Shown: positions 1 through 9,278 of the stretch, piece by piece
Layout: every line of letters begins with the position of its first letter
Position numbering within the stretch: position 1 is the stretch's first letter
Assembly (NCBI GenBank): GCA_018711815.1
Contig: DVHU01000099.1
Span: 1-64,000 of the forward strand
Direction of reading: 5' to 3'
Length of the DNA stretch: 64,000 bases
Origin: Candidatus Egerieimonas intestinavium
GTDB lineage: Bacteria > Bacillota > Clostridia > Lachnospirales > Lachnospiraceae
Program-made: the position numbers and the translations under genes
The notes under the pieces: model-generated
Told to the model about the DNA's origin: nothing
The model's input: the letters and a program-made list of their open reading frames with translations, nothing else
Databases searched by the model: none

Positions 1-907
1 GGATAGTGCAAAAGCGGAAGGGGAGCCGGAAAAGTATCAGCTGGGTTTGGTGGCAAAAAATCAAACGGATCAGTTTACCGCATGGCAGGCAAATGAAGTG
101 GTTGCCGCCTGCGAGGATGAATACAGTGATAAGTTCGATATTGAAGTGATTGATGGTTCAGGCGATAACGCCAAATTAATTTCCGGAATGGAGACGTTTA
201 TCTCTAAGGGCGTGGATGTGATTTTGGTTCAGCCAAACGATATTGAGTCACTGATTCCCACGATTCAGCAGGCATACAAAGAGGGAATCCCTGTAATTAC
301 TTTGAGTGAGAAGGTGGACGATGGGCAGAGCACGTCTATTTTATCCAGCGAAAAAGACATGGGATATTTGTTGGGAGAAAAAGCAGCGGAGGTTCTCCCG
401 GAAAATGCCAATATTGTTATTATTGAAGGTATGGCGGGACTGACTGCAGTAATTGAGAGAACGGAAGGGATTAAGGAGGCCTTGGCAGAGAGGGAAGACG
501 TTAATATCTTAGTGGTGCAAAATGCAAACTGGGAAAGGGATAAAGCCATGAATTATATGGAGGATTGGCTGACGGCTTATGATAAAATCGACGGCGTGCT
601 GTCTCATGACGATGTAATGCTGTTGGGAGCGGTAAAGGCAATCGAGAACGCTGGAAGATTGGATGAATTTAGCTTCCTGGGCGGAATTGACGGACTCCCG
701 GAAGGCTGCGAGGCGGTAAAGTCTGGTTTAACAACTTGCTCTGTAGCGCAAAATGCGCCCGAACAGGCCAAGGCGGCATTAGATATGGCGTTACAGACCT
801 TAGAAGGGGGAGAGCAGGAGGACGTAGTAGTAGACACAGAATTGATTACAAAGGACAATGTAGATAAGTGGCTGGAAATCCATGAAAAATCAGGCAACAT
901 TGAATAA
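1..907 (+). CDS. sugar ABC transporter substrate-binding protein (periplasmic-binding family), 5' truncated by window edge
   Basis: Frame stays open to base 2 (DSAKAEGEPEKYQLGLVAKNQ...), so the listed TTG start at 47 is artificial; type 1 sugar-binding-protein pattern (LVAKNQTDQFTAWQ..., DVILVQPND, GIPVITL). Confidence 0.85.
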   Translation, partial: DSAKAEGEPEKYQLGLVAKNQTDQFTAWQANEVVAACEDEYSDKFDIEVIDGSGDNAKLISGMETFISKGVDVILVQPNDIESLIPTIQQAYKEGIPVITLSEKVDDGQSTSILSSEKDMGYLLGEKAAEVLPENANIVIIEGMAGLTAVIERTEGIKEALAEREDVNILVVQNANWERDKAMNYMEDWLTAYDKIDGVLSHDDVMLLGAVKAIENAGRLDEFSFLGGIDGLPEGCEAVKSGLTTCSVAQNAPEQAKAALDMALQTLEGGEQEDVVVDTELITKDNVDKWLEIHEKSGNIE

Positions 908-931
908 AAAATTCAGGGGAGGACAGAAAAA

Positions 932-1885
932 ATGGATATGATCAGTACAATAAAGGGAAGTATGTTTGAAAATTTATATCCTGAAGGATGGGATCTGGAA
1001 AGGCTGAAATACTGCGTGACAAGCAATCCAGCTACTATTTGTGAAAAACAGGAGTTTTGGAGTGAGGATTTCCATGCGATTCCTGTGGAGAGCTTAAATG
1101 ATATAGCAGTACAGTTTGGACATGAAATAGCAATGCAGATTCGTAAAGCTAGGGAGGAAAACAGAGAGCTTGTCCTGATTCTTCCAGTGGGCCCCATGGA
1201 GATGTACCGCTGGACAGTATATTTTTTGAAGGAATGGAATGTTCCCTGTGATCATGTGCACGGATTTAATATGGATGAGTGGGCGGACAGGGAAGGAAAT
1301 ACACCTGCTTCAGATGATCCTGTAAGCTTTCAGTATGCTATGAATGAGGCCTTTTACAAACCATTGGGAGAAATGGGGGTCCCGGAAAAGCAAAGACATT
1401 TTGCCACTAGGACAGAGCTTCCCCTTTACGAGGAAAAGATAGGAGAGTTAAGATCAAGGGGAGCGAAGCAAGTGATGATTTATGGAATTGGAAGAGCCTG
1501 TCACGTGGCATTTTGGGACCCCCATTTTGCCAAAGATTACGCTTGCGAAGAAGATTGGCTGAAGGCAACACATCGATTGGGGGCAGTTCTTCATCCTTTG
1601 ACCATCGAGCAAAATGCCTATTTAACCTTTCATGGAAATTATGTGCCCATGACCTGTTATGCAAATACCATTGGACCGGGAATCATGTTCCAATCAGATT
1701 TCTCAATCGGATGCTGTGACGGAGCTCTGGGAAGGGGGATGAGCTGGCAGGGGCAGTCTTTGTGGATGACCCTGCGGTATGGGAAAAATCCCTGGATTAC
1801 TTCAAGCTATATTCCCACGATTCCTGGGAAATTACTATTTTTGAAAGAGCTGGCAGAGAGCTGTAATAAGATTAATCCTCATTAA
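932..1885 (+). CDS. divergent glucosamine-6-phosphate isomerase/deaminase (NagB-like) paralog
   Basis: NagB-fold motifs degenerate: GFNMDEW, GIGRACHVAFWDP in place of GIGGNGHIGFNEP. Confidence 0.7.
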   Translation: MDMISTIKGSMFENLYPEGWDLERLKYCVTSNPATICEKQEFWSEDFHAIPVESLNDIAVQFGHEIAMQIRKAREENRELVLILPVGPMEMYRWTVYFLKEWNVPCDHVHGFNMDEWADREGNTPASDDPVSFQYAMNEAFYKPLGEMGVPEKQRHFATRTELPLYEEKIGELRSRGAKQVMIYGIGRACHVAFWDPHFAKDYACEEDWLKATHRLGAVLHPLTIEQNAYLTFHGNYVPMTCYANTIGPGIMFQSDFSIGCCDGALGRGMSWQGQSLWMTLRYGKNPWITSSYIPTIPGKLLFLKELAESCNKINPH

Positions 1886-1900
1886 CCAATTTTGATACAA

Positions 1901-1967
1901 GATATCCCAAAAGTAAAAGCTTCTATAACAATTACGAGGAAGCTAATACTTTTGGGATGTCTTTTTT
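1901..1967 (+). terminator. Rho-independent terminator
   Basis: ATCCCAAAAGTA...AAGCTT...AAGCT..TACTTTTGGGAT followed by a T-run. Confidence 0.8.
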
Positions 1968-2045
1968 CTCGTCCATGTCTATATTCCGCGCAGCGGATAT
2001 GGTATAATAGCCGAACAATTATTAATTAATGAGGAGGAGATTTCT

Positions 2046-2768
2046 ATGAATTTTGACCCGAACAGCGGCTTTCTCTTTGCGGTGGCCGCCATTGTGATTC
2101 TGTTTATTATTGCCCAGTCTGTATTTTTTCTGGTGCGGGCAATCCGGCAGGCCAAGGTGCTGAAGATGGACATGCGGCAGGTTAGAAGAACCATCGTGTC
2201 CACGGCTATCTTTACCATAGCGCCGGCCATTTCTATTTTACTGGGGGTGATTACCCTGGCGAAGTTTTTGGGACTGCCCCTGCCCTGGATTCGGCTGAGC
2301 GTTATCGGCGCCATCACCTATGAGCTGCCGGCGGCCACATCCACGGCCACGGCCCTGCAGGTATCCCTGTCGGAGACCATCCGGGATCCCCAGGTTTACA
2401 CGGCCATTGCCTGGGTGATGACTCTGGGAATTTTCCCGGGGCTGGTGCTGGTGCCTCTGTTTCTGAAGAAAATCCAGAAGGGGCTGATGACCCTAAAATC
2501 CAAGGACAGCAAGTGGGGAGATATCTTTATGACCGCCCTGTTTTTGGGAATGATCTCTGCATTCCTGGGAATGGTTTTTGCGGATATCCGCACAGGGCTG
2601 GCGGGATGGATTCCCATCTTTGTCCTGCTGTTTTCTGCCCTGATCATGGGCGTCTGCGGAATTTTGATTAAGAAATGCAACATGAAGTGGCTGGAAACCT
2701 ACGCCTTGCCGGTGAGTATGCTGGGAGCTATGGTCTTTGCCTGCGTGATTACGCCCATGATTGTTTAG
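2046..2768 (+). CDS. multi-pass membrane protein, DUF5058-like
   Basis: 240 aa, about 6 hydrophobic segments, TYELPAATSTATAL motif; RBS GAGGAG. Confidence 0.65.
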   Translation: MNFDPNSGFLFAVAAIVILFIIAQSVFFLVRAIRQAKVLKMDMRQVRRTIVSTAIFTIAPAISILLGVITLAKFLGLPLPWIRLSVIGAITYELPAATSTATALQVSLSETIRDPQVYTAIAWVMTLGIFPGLVLVPLFLKKIQKGLMTLKSKDSKWGDIFMTALFLGMISAFLGMVFADIRTGLAGWIPIFVLLFSALIMGVCGILIKKCNMKWLETYALPVSMLGAMVFACVITPMIV

Positions 2769-2780
2769 GAGGAATGGAAA

Positions 2781-3437
2781 ATGAAGAGAAGTTATGATGA
2801 TATGACCCATATTTACGGCAGAATCTGGATTTTGACCGCTCTGGTTGTGGTTTTTATGGTGCCTATTTCTGCCTGTGTGTACTATGACGCCTGGCCGGGA
2901 ATCACCCCGGTGCTCAAGGGACTCCTGGGAGTGGCGCCTATTTTCTGGACAGTGGCTGTGATAGAGGTGGTCACCTACTGCCCCATGCTGGGAAGCGCCG
3001 GCTCCTATCTGGGATTTGTCACTGGAAATCTGACTAACCTGAAGGTTCCGGCGGCGCTGACAGCCATGGAAAATGCCAAGGTAAAGCCGGGAACTGAGGA
3101 GGGAGAGGTGATTTCTACGATCGCCATTGCCACATCCTCCATTGTGACTACGGTGATTATCGCCCTGGGAGTTCTGATGCTGGCTCAGCTGACGCCTATC
3201 TTAAATTCTCCCCAGTTAAAGCCCGCCTTTGACAATATTCTTCCGGCCCTCTTCGGCGGTCTGGCTGTGGTGTATGTGAGCAAGAACTGGAAAATTGCCA
3301 TGGCGCCCCTGATCTTTATGGTGGCTCTTTTCCTGGCGGTTCCGGCCCTGTCCAGCTCTGTGGGGGTTCTGGTGCCGGTGGGCGCTGCCATCGCTCTTTT
3401 GGCTGCCCGGATTATGTATAAGAAGAATTTGCTGTAA
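2781..3437 (+). CDS. multi-pass membrane protein, operon partner of the upstream membrane protein
   Basis: 218 aa, hydrophobic; 12 nt after the previous stop; contains VIEVVTYCPMLGSAGSYLG. Confidence 0.65.
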   Translation: MKRSYDDMTHIYGRIWILTALVVVFMVPISACVYYDAWPGITPVLKGLLGVAPIFWTVAVIEVVTYCPMLGSAGSYLGFVTGNLTNLKVPAALTAMENAKVKPGTEEGEVISTIAIATSSIVTTVIIALGVLMLAQLTPILNSPQLKPAFDNILPALFGGLAVVYVSKNWKIAMAPLIFMVALFLAVPALSSSVGVLVPVGAAIALLAARIMYKKNLL

Positions 3438-3449
3438 GGAGGCGGTTTT

Positions 3450-4889
3450 ATGTGGTATATTCTTGGGGCTCTGGCAGCGGCTGTGTTCCTTTTTCTGGCG
3501 GTGATCCTCATACGCGGAGCAATGTTCAGGCCTCTGCCGGAGGAAAAGCCCCAGGCCGGGGATGTGATGCTGGATGAGGATAAAATTGTGGGCCATATGG
3601 TGGAGCTGCTGCGGTGCAAAACCATTTCCTACAATGATGACAGCCTCATCGACAAAGGGGAATTTGAAAAATTCCGGGAACTTCTTCCGAAGCTGTATCC
3701 CCAGGTACACAAGATTTGTACCAGAGAATTCATCGGAAATACCGGGATACTCTATCGCTGGAAGGGGAAAACCCCGGAAAATCCCGTGGTGCTCATGTCC
3801 CACTACGATGTGGTTCCCGTGGAGGAGGATCGGTGGGAGAAGCCGGCCTTTGCGGGAATTGTGGAAAACGGGGTGATCTGGGGCCGGGGAACTCTGGATA
3901 CCAAGGGAACCCTCTGCGGTGTTATGGAGGCGGCGGAATCCCTGCTGGAGCAGGGCTATGTGCCGGAACATGACATTTATTTTTCCTTCGGCGGAGACGA
4001 AGAGATCAACGGCCCCACAGTTCCGGCTATTGTGGCGGAGCTTGAGCGAAGGGGAATCCGCCCTGCCATGGTGGTGGACGAGGGAGGCGCCGTGGTGGAA
4101 AATGTATTTCCCGGCGTGAAGGGCGAGTGCGCCCTCATCGGAATTGCGGAGAAAGGGCTGACAAACATGCGCTTTACCGCCTCAAGCCGGGGCGGCCACG
4201 CCTCCATGCCGCCGGCTCACACTATTGTGGGAGAGCTGTCAAAGGCCGTGGTGGACGTGGAAAATCATCCCTTCCCCATGCAGTTTACCAAACCGGTGGC
4301 GGAAATGTTTGACCGGCTGGGCAGGTACTCTACCTTCGGCTACCGGGTCTTATTTGCCAACATGTGGTGCTTTAAGCCGCTGCTGGACAAGATCTGCCGG
4401 ATGTCCGGCGGAGAGCTCAACGCGCTGATGCGGACCACCTGCGCCATGACGAAGATGAGCGGCAGCAAGGCCTACAACGTAATCCCGCCCAAGGCGGAGG
4501 TGGGCATGAACCTGCGGCTTCTGGGGCAGGACACGGTGGAGTCTGCCAAGGCATACCTGGAGAAGGTGATTCATAACCCCAACATTCAGGTGGAATGTGT
4601 GGAGGGATGGAATCCCTCCCCGGACAGCGACACCAGCTGCCAGGAGTGGAAGAGGCTCTGCAGGGCTGTGGGTGAGACCTGGACGGAGGCGCTGGTATCT
4701 CCATATCTGATGATGGCCTGCAGCGACTCCCGGCATTTCTGCAAGATCACCGACCGGGTATACAAGTTTTCCGCCATGAAGCTCTCCAAGGAGGAGAGGG
4801 GGATGATTCACGGAAATAACGAGAGAGTTCCCGTGGAGACTCTGGTAAAGACGGTGGAGTTTTATGTGCGCCTGATGCGCTACTGCTAA
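3450..4889 (+). CDS. M20 family metallopeptidase, N-terminally membrane anchored, PM20D1/CPS1-like
   Basis: MSHYDVVPV, WGRGTLDTKG, GGDEEING, VDEGG, NVIPPKAEV motifs; N-terminal TM segment WYILGALAAAVFLFLAVILI. Confidence 0.85.
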   Translation: MWYILGALAAAVFLFLAVILIRGAMFRPLPEEKPQAGDVMLDEDKIVGHMVELLRCKTISYNDDSLIDKGEFEKFRELLPKLYPQVHKICTREFIGNTGILYRWKGKTPENPVVLMSHYDVVPVEEDRWEKPAFAGIVENGVIWGRGTLDTKGTLCGVMEAAESLLEQGYVPEHDIYFSFGGDEEINGPTVPAIVAELERRGIRPAMVVDEGGAVVENVFPGVKGECALIGIAEKGLTNMRFTASSRGGHASMPPAHTIVGELSKAVVDVENHPFPMQFTKPVAEMFDRLGRYSTFGYRVLFANMWCFKPLLDKICRMSGGELNALMRTTCAMTKMSGSKAYNVIPPKAEVGMNLRLLGQDTVESAKAYLEKVIHNPNIQVECVEGWNPSPDSDTSCQEWKRLCRAVGETWTEALVSPYLMMACSDSRHFCKITDRVYKFSAMKLSKEERGMIHGNNERVPVETLVKTVEFYVRLMRYC

Positions 4890-5022
4890 GGGGGAAGCCT
4901 GCCATACCGAAAAAGAATGGCAAGATATTTCTTTCAGGCATTTGTATTTCCCCCGGATAGGGATTAAAATATAAGAGGAATAGTTTATCTTAGAAATGAA
5001 ACGTTAAGAAAGAGGTGAAGGT

Positions 5023-6156
5023 ATGATCTACAAGGATTTTCAAGATCTGAAGCTGTCCGCCCTAGGTATGGGCTGTATGCGTCTGCCGCTGATGGCCGGG
5101 GGTTCCGGAGAGGTAGATCAAGAGGCAGTCAATGAGATGGTGGATTACGCCATGGAACAGGGCGTAAATTACTATGACACTGCCTGGGGGTATCACGAGG
5201 GACAGTCGGAGACGGTGATGGGAAAAGCTCTGGGGAGATATCCCCGGGAGAAGTATTATCTGACCACCAAGTTTCCCGGTTATGATCTGAGCAATATGGA
5301 CAAGGTGAAGGAAATCTTCCCGGCCCAGCTGAAAAAATGCGGGGTGGACTATTTTGATTTCTATCTGTTCCACAATGTCTGTGAGATGAATATTGATCAC
5401 TATCTGGATCCCAAGTATGGGATTTATGATTATTTGCTGGAGCAGAAGAAACAGGGCCGCATCCGCCATCTGGGCTTCTCCGCCCACGGAAGTTATGAGG
5501 TGATGAAGAGATTCCTGGAGGCCTACGGCAAAGATATGGAGTTCTGCCAGATTCAGCTGAATTATCTGGATTGGACCTTCCAGGGGGCCAAGGAAAAGGT
5601 GGAGCTGCTGAAGGAGTACGGAATTCCCGTGTGGGTGATGGAGCCTCTGCGGGGAGGAAAGCTGGCTTCCCTGGCTGAGGAGGACAAGAAAAAGCTTGAA
5701 GCGCTGCGCCCCCAGGAGGGAATCCCGGCCTGGGCCTTCCGGTTCCTGCAGTCGGTGCCCGGAGTGACTATGGTGCTCTCGGGTATGTCCAACATGGAGC
5801 AGCTGAAGGACAACATACATACCTATGAGGAAGAGAAGCCTTTAAATGAGCAGGAGATGGACACTCTGCTGGACATTGCCAAGGGCATGGTAGAAAAGAT
5901 CGCTGTTCCCTGTACGGCCTGCCGCTACTGTACCAGCCAGTGTCCCCAGGAACTGGATATTCCTTCCCTGCTGGCCCTCTACAATGAACACAGCTTTACC
6001 GGCGGAGGTTTCCTGGCGCCTATGGTGGTATCCACCTTGCCTGAGGAAAAACGCCCCTCTGCCTGTGTGGGATGCGGAAGCTGTGCGGCCGTCTGTCCTC
6101 AGCAGATTGATATTCCGCAGGCCATGGCCGATTTCGCCAAGAAGCTGGAAGGATAA
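5023..6156 (+). CDS. aldo/keto reductase with C-terminal 4Fe-4S ferredoxin domain
   Basis: GMGCMRLPL, YDTAWGYHEGQSE; C-terminal CTACRYCTSQCP and CVGCGSCAAVCP. Confidence 0.9.
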   Translation: MIYKDFQDLKLSALGMGCMRLPLMAGGSGEVDQEAVNEMVDYAMEQGVNYYDTAWGYHEGQSETVMGKALGRYPREKYYLTTKFPGYDLSNMDKVKEIFPAQLKKCGVDYFDFYLFHNVCEMNIDHYLDPKYGIYDYLLEQKKQGRIRHLGFSAHGSYEVMKRFLEAYGKDMEFCQIQLNYLDWTFQGAKEKVELLKEYGIPVWVMEPLRGGKLASLAEEDKKKLEALRPQEGIPAWAFRFLQSVPGVTMVLSGMSNMEQLKDNIHTYEEEKPLNEQEMDTLLDIAKGMVEKIAVPCTACRYCTSQCPQELDIPSLLALYNEHSFTGGGFLAPMVVSTLPEEKRPSACVGCGSCAAVCPQQIDIPQAMADFAKKLEG

Positions 6157-6176
6157 AATAGGAAATATTAGATTAG

Positions 6177-6220
6177 TGAGGACGCCTCAAAGTCAACCTT
6201 TGGGGCGTCCTCATTATTTG
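6177..6220 (+). terminator. Rho-independent terminator
   Basis: TGAGGACGCCTCAAAG / CTTTGGGGCGTCCTCA stem. Confidence 0.75.
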
Positions 6221-6254
6221 CAGGATTTTTTTGAAAAGAAACTGAAAAAATATC

Positions 6255-6295
6255 TTGACAATCAAAATATTTTTATATATACTTTGAGCATCAAA
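6255..6295 (+). promoter_or_regulatory. sigma-A promoter of the FAS operon with two FabT-like operators
   Basis: TTGACA (6255-6260) -N17- TATACT (6278-6283); inverted repeats TTGA-N3-TCAA (6255-6265) and TTTGA-N3-TCAAA (6283-6295). Confidence 0.65.
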
Positions 6296-6330
6296 ATAAA
6301 AAAACAAGGAATCAATAAGGAGAAATAGAC

Positions 6331-6564
6331 ATGTTAGAGGAAATGAAGAGTATCATTGCGGAGCAGCTGAATTGTTCTGAGGACCAGATTACCGAGGAGA
6401 CCTCTTTTAAGGAGGATCTGGGAGCAGACTCCCTGGATCTGTTTGAGCTGGTAATGGCTCTGGAGGAGAAATACGAGATTGAGATTCCCGCTGAGGATCT
6501 GACTGATCTGACCACCGTGGGAAGCGTTATGGAGTACATCAAAGGAAAAGGCGCAGAGGCGTAA
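6331..6564 (+). CDS. acpP: acyl carrier protein
   Basis: LGADSLDLFELVMALEEKYEIEIPAED phosphopantetheine site. Confidence 0.97.
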   Translation: MLEEMKSIIAEQLNCSEDQITEETSFKEDLGADSLDLFELVMALEEKYEIEIPAEDLTDLTTVGSVMEYIKGKGAEA

Positions 6565-6650
6565 GCGTGTTGCCGGATGAGGGCTGTCGTACGGCAGCCC
6601 TTTCCCTTTGCCGTTTTATTGTATAAGAAAGATCTAGGAGGTTCAGATAG

Positions 6651-7577
6651 ATGAATACAAGAGTTACAGAGCTTCTGGGAATTCAGTACCCGATTATCCA
6701 GGGAGGAATGGCCTGGGTGGCAGAGCATCACCTGGCGGCGGCCGTGTCTGAGGCCGGCGGTTTCGGACTGCTGGGAGCTGCCAGCGCCCCGGCGGATGTG
6801 ATTCGCCAGGAAATCCGTAAGGTGAAGGAGCTGACCGATAAGCCCTTCGGCGTCAATGTGATGCTGTTAAGCCCCTACGCGGAGGAAGTGGCCCACGTGG
6901 TGGCGGAGGAAGGCGTTAAGGCGGTGACCACCGGAGCCGGAAACCCGGAGAAATACATGGAGATGTGGAAAAATGCGGGAATTAAGGTGATTCCCGTGGT
7001 GGCCTCTGTGGCTCTGGCCAAGAGAATGGAGCGCTGCGGGGCAGACGCCGTGGTGGCTGAGGGAATGGAGTCCGGCGGACATATCGGCTCCCTGACCACC
7101 ATGGCTCTGGTTCCTCAGGTGGTGGACGCGGTGGATATCCCGGTGATCGCAGCGGGCGGTATCGGCGACGGAAGAGGATTCGCGGCGGCCATGATGCTGG
7201 GCGCCGAGGCGGTTCAGATGGGAACTCGCTTTGTGGCGGCAGAGGAATCTATCGTTCATCAGAATTATAAGGATCGGATTATCAAGGCCAAGGATATTGA
7301 CAGCCAGGTGACCGGCATGAGCACCGGACATCCGGTACGTTCTCTGAGAAATCAGATGACCCGGGAGTACTTAAGACTGGAGAAGGAGGGAGCTCCCTTC
7401 GAGGAGCTGGAGATGCTGACGCTGGGCTCCTTAAGAAAGGCCGTGCAGGAGGGCGACGTGGTAAACGGAACCGTCATGGCCGGACAGATTGCGGGTCTGG
7501 TGAAAAAGCAACAGAGCTGCCGGGCAATTATCGAAGAGATTATGGAAGAAGCGGATAAGCTTCTGGGCAGACGCTAG
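6651..7577 (+). CDS. fabK: enoyl-[ACP] reductase II (FMN)
   Basis: MNTRVTELLGIQYPIIQGGMAWVAEHHLAAAVSEAGGFGLLG; FabK position in FAS operon. Confidence 0.93.
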   Translation: MNTRVTELLGIQYPIIQGGMAWVAEHHLAAAVSEAGGFGLLGAASAPADVIRQEIRKVKELTDKPFGVNVMLLSPYAEEVAHVVAEEGVKAVTTGAGNPEKYMEMWKNAGIKVIPVVASVALAKRMERCGADAVVAEGMESGGHIGSLTTMALVPQVVDAVDIPVIAAGGIGDGRGFAAAMMLGAEAVQMGTRFVAAEESIVHQNYKDRIIKAKDIDSQVTGMSTGHPVRSLRNQMTREYLRLEKEGAPFEELEMLTLGSLRKAVQEGDVVNGTVMAGQIAGLVKKQQSCRAIIEEIMEEADKLLGRR

Positions 7578-7590
7578 GAGGAAGGAAGCC

Positions 7591-8520
7591 ATGGGCAAAA
7601 CAGCCATTGTATTTCCCGGACAGGGAGCCCAGTACGTGGGCATGGGAAAGGAATTTTATGAGAAATATCCCGTATGCCGGGAGGTGATGCAGCGGGCGTC
7701 ACAGGTGACGGGACTGGATATCCCCAAGCTTTGCTTTGAGGAAAATCAGGAGCTGAATATCACCGAGTATACCCAGATCGCCATGGTGGCTGTGGAGGCT
7801 GCCATGCTGAAAGCCGCCCAGGAGGAAGGCCTTCAGGCGGATGTGTACGCGGGCTTAAGCCTGGGAGAGTACACGGCCCTCATCGGAGCCGGAGTTTTAA
7901 GCCTGGACGACGCCTTTGCGGTGGTGCGCCAGAGAGGAATTTTCATGCAGGAGGCAGTTCCCCAGGGGGGAGCCATGACCGCAGTGCTGGGCCTGGCCGG
8001 AGAAATGATTGAGTCCGTCTGCCAGGGAGTCCCGGGACCGGTGTGGGTGGCCAATTACAACTGCCCCGGACAGGTGGTGATCACCGGCATGGAGGAAGCG
8101 GTAAAGGAGGCGGAAAGCAAGCTTAAGGAAGCGGGCGCCAGAAGATGCCTGCCCTTAAAGGTCAGCGGACCCTTCCACTCGCCCCTCCTTCAGCCGGCGG
8201 CGGAAAAGCTCAAGGGAGTGCTGAATGAGATCTTTGTGGGACAGATTCAGGTGCCCTATGTGACTAACGTTACCGGAGATTATGTGGAGGACAGCAGTCA
8301 GGTAAAGGAGCTTCTGGCCAAGCAGGTGGCCTCCTCCGTCAGATGGCAGCAGGGCGTGGAGGCCATGGCTGCCCAGGGGGTGGATACCTTCATTGAAATC
8401 GGGCCGGGTAAAACTCTCAGCGGCTTTTTAAGAAAGATTGACAAGTCCTTGAAGGGCTATCATATAGAGACTCCTCAGGATCTGGAGCAGGTGCTGGCGG
8501 AGCTTAAGGGAGAAAATTAA
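7591..8520 (+). CDS. fabD: malonyl-CoA:ACP transacylase
   Basis: [28 protein letters not shown]. Confidence 0.96.
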   Translation: MGKTAIVFPGQGAQYVGMGKEFYEKYPVCREVMQRASQVTGLDIPKLCFEENQELNITEYTQIAMVAVEAAMLKAAQEEGLQADVYAGLSLGEYTALIGAGVLSLDDAFAVVRQRGIFMQEAVPQGGAMTAVLGLAGEMIESVCQGVPGPVWVANYNCPGQVVITGMEEAVKEAESKLKEAGARRCLPLKVSGPFHSPLLQPAAEKLKGVLNEIFVGQIQVPYVTNVTGDYVEDSSQVKELLAKQVASSVRWQQGVEAMAAQGVDTFIEIGPGKTLSGFLRKIDKSLKGYHIETPQDLEQVLAELKGEN

Positions 8521-8521
8521 G

Positions 8522-9268
8522 ATGGAAGAGATGAATCGGCGGGTGGCGCTGGTGACAGGCGCCAGCCGGGGAATTGGAAGGGCCATCGCCAAGCGGCTGG
8601 CCCAGGATGGAATCTTTGTAATTGTTAATTACTGCGGATCTAAGGAGAAGGCTGAGGCTGTCCTGGAGGAGATCAAGGCCCAGGGAGGGGACGGAGTCTG
8701 CGCTCAGGCGGATGTCTCTGATTTTGCCGCGGCGGAGACCCTGATGAAGGAGCTGGTGAAGGAGTACGGCCGGATCGATATTCTGGTGAACAATGCGGGA
8801 ATCACCCGGGACGGACTGCTCATGAAGATGAGCGAGGAGGACTTTGACCGGGTGCTGGATGTGAATCTGAAGGGCTGCTTCAACACTATCCGCCATCTTA
8901 GCCGCCAGTTTTTAAAGCAGCGCTATGGCCGGATCATCAATATTGCCTCCGTGGTGGGTGTGATTGGAAATGCAGGCCAGGCCAACTACAGCGCCTCTAA
9001 GGCGGGAATTATTGGCCTGACAAAGAGCGTAGCCCGGGAGCTGGCCAGCCGGGGAGTGACCGCCAACGCGGTGGCTCCGGGATTTATCGAGACAGAGATG
9101 ACGGCGGTGCTTCCGGATAAGATAAAGGAGCAGATGGCGGGCCAGATTCCCCTGGGAACCTTCGGCAAGCCGGAGGATGTGGCGGAAGCGGTGGCTTTTC
9201 TGGCGTCAGATAGCGCCAGATATATTACAGGACAGGTGCTGAACGTAAATGGCGGCATGGCAATGTAG
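8522..9268 (+). CDS. fabG: 3-oxoacyl-[ACP] reductase
   Basis: [23 protein letters not shown] motifs. Confidence 0.95.
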   Translation: MEEMNRRVALVTGASRGIGRAIAKRLAQDGIFVIVNYCGSKEKAEAVLEEIKAQGGDGVCAQADVSDFAAAETLMKELVKEYGRIDILVNNAGITRDGLLMKMSEEDFDRVLDVNLKGCFNTIRHLSRQFLKQRYGRIINIASVVGVIGNAGQANYSASKAGIIGLTKSVARELASRGVTANAVAPGFIETEMTAVLPDKIKEQMAGQIPLGTFGKPEDVAEAVAFLASDSARYITGQVLNVNGGMAM

Positions 9269-9278
9269 GAGGAAGAAC

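Noticed and set aside
47-907. Complete 286-aa CDS starting at TTG 47
   Set aside because: Frame is open to the window edge; the start is outside the window.
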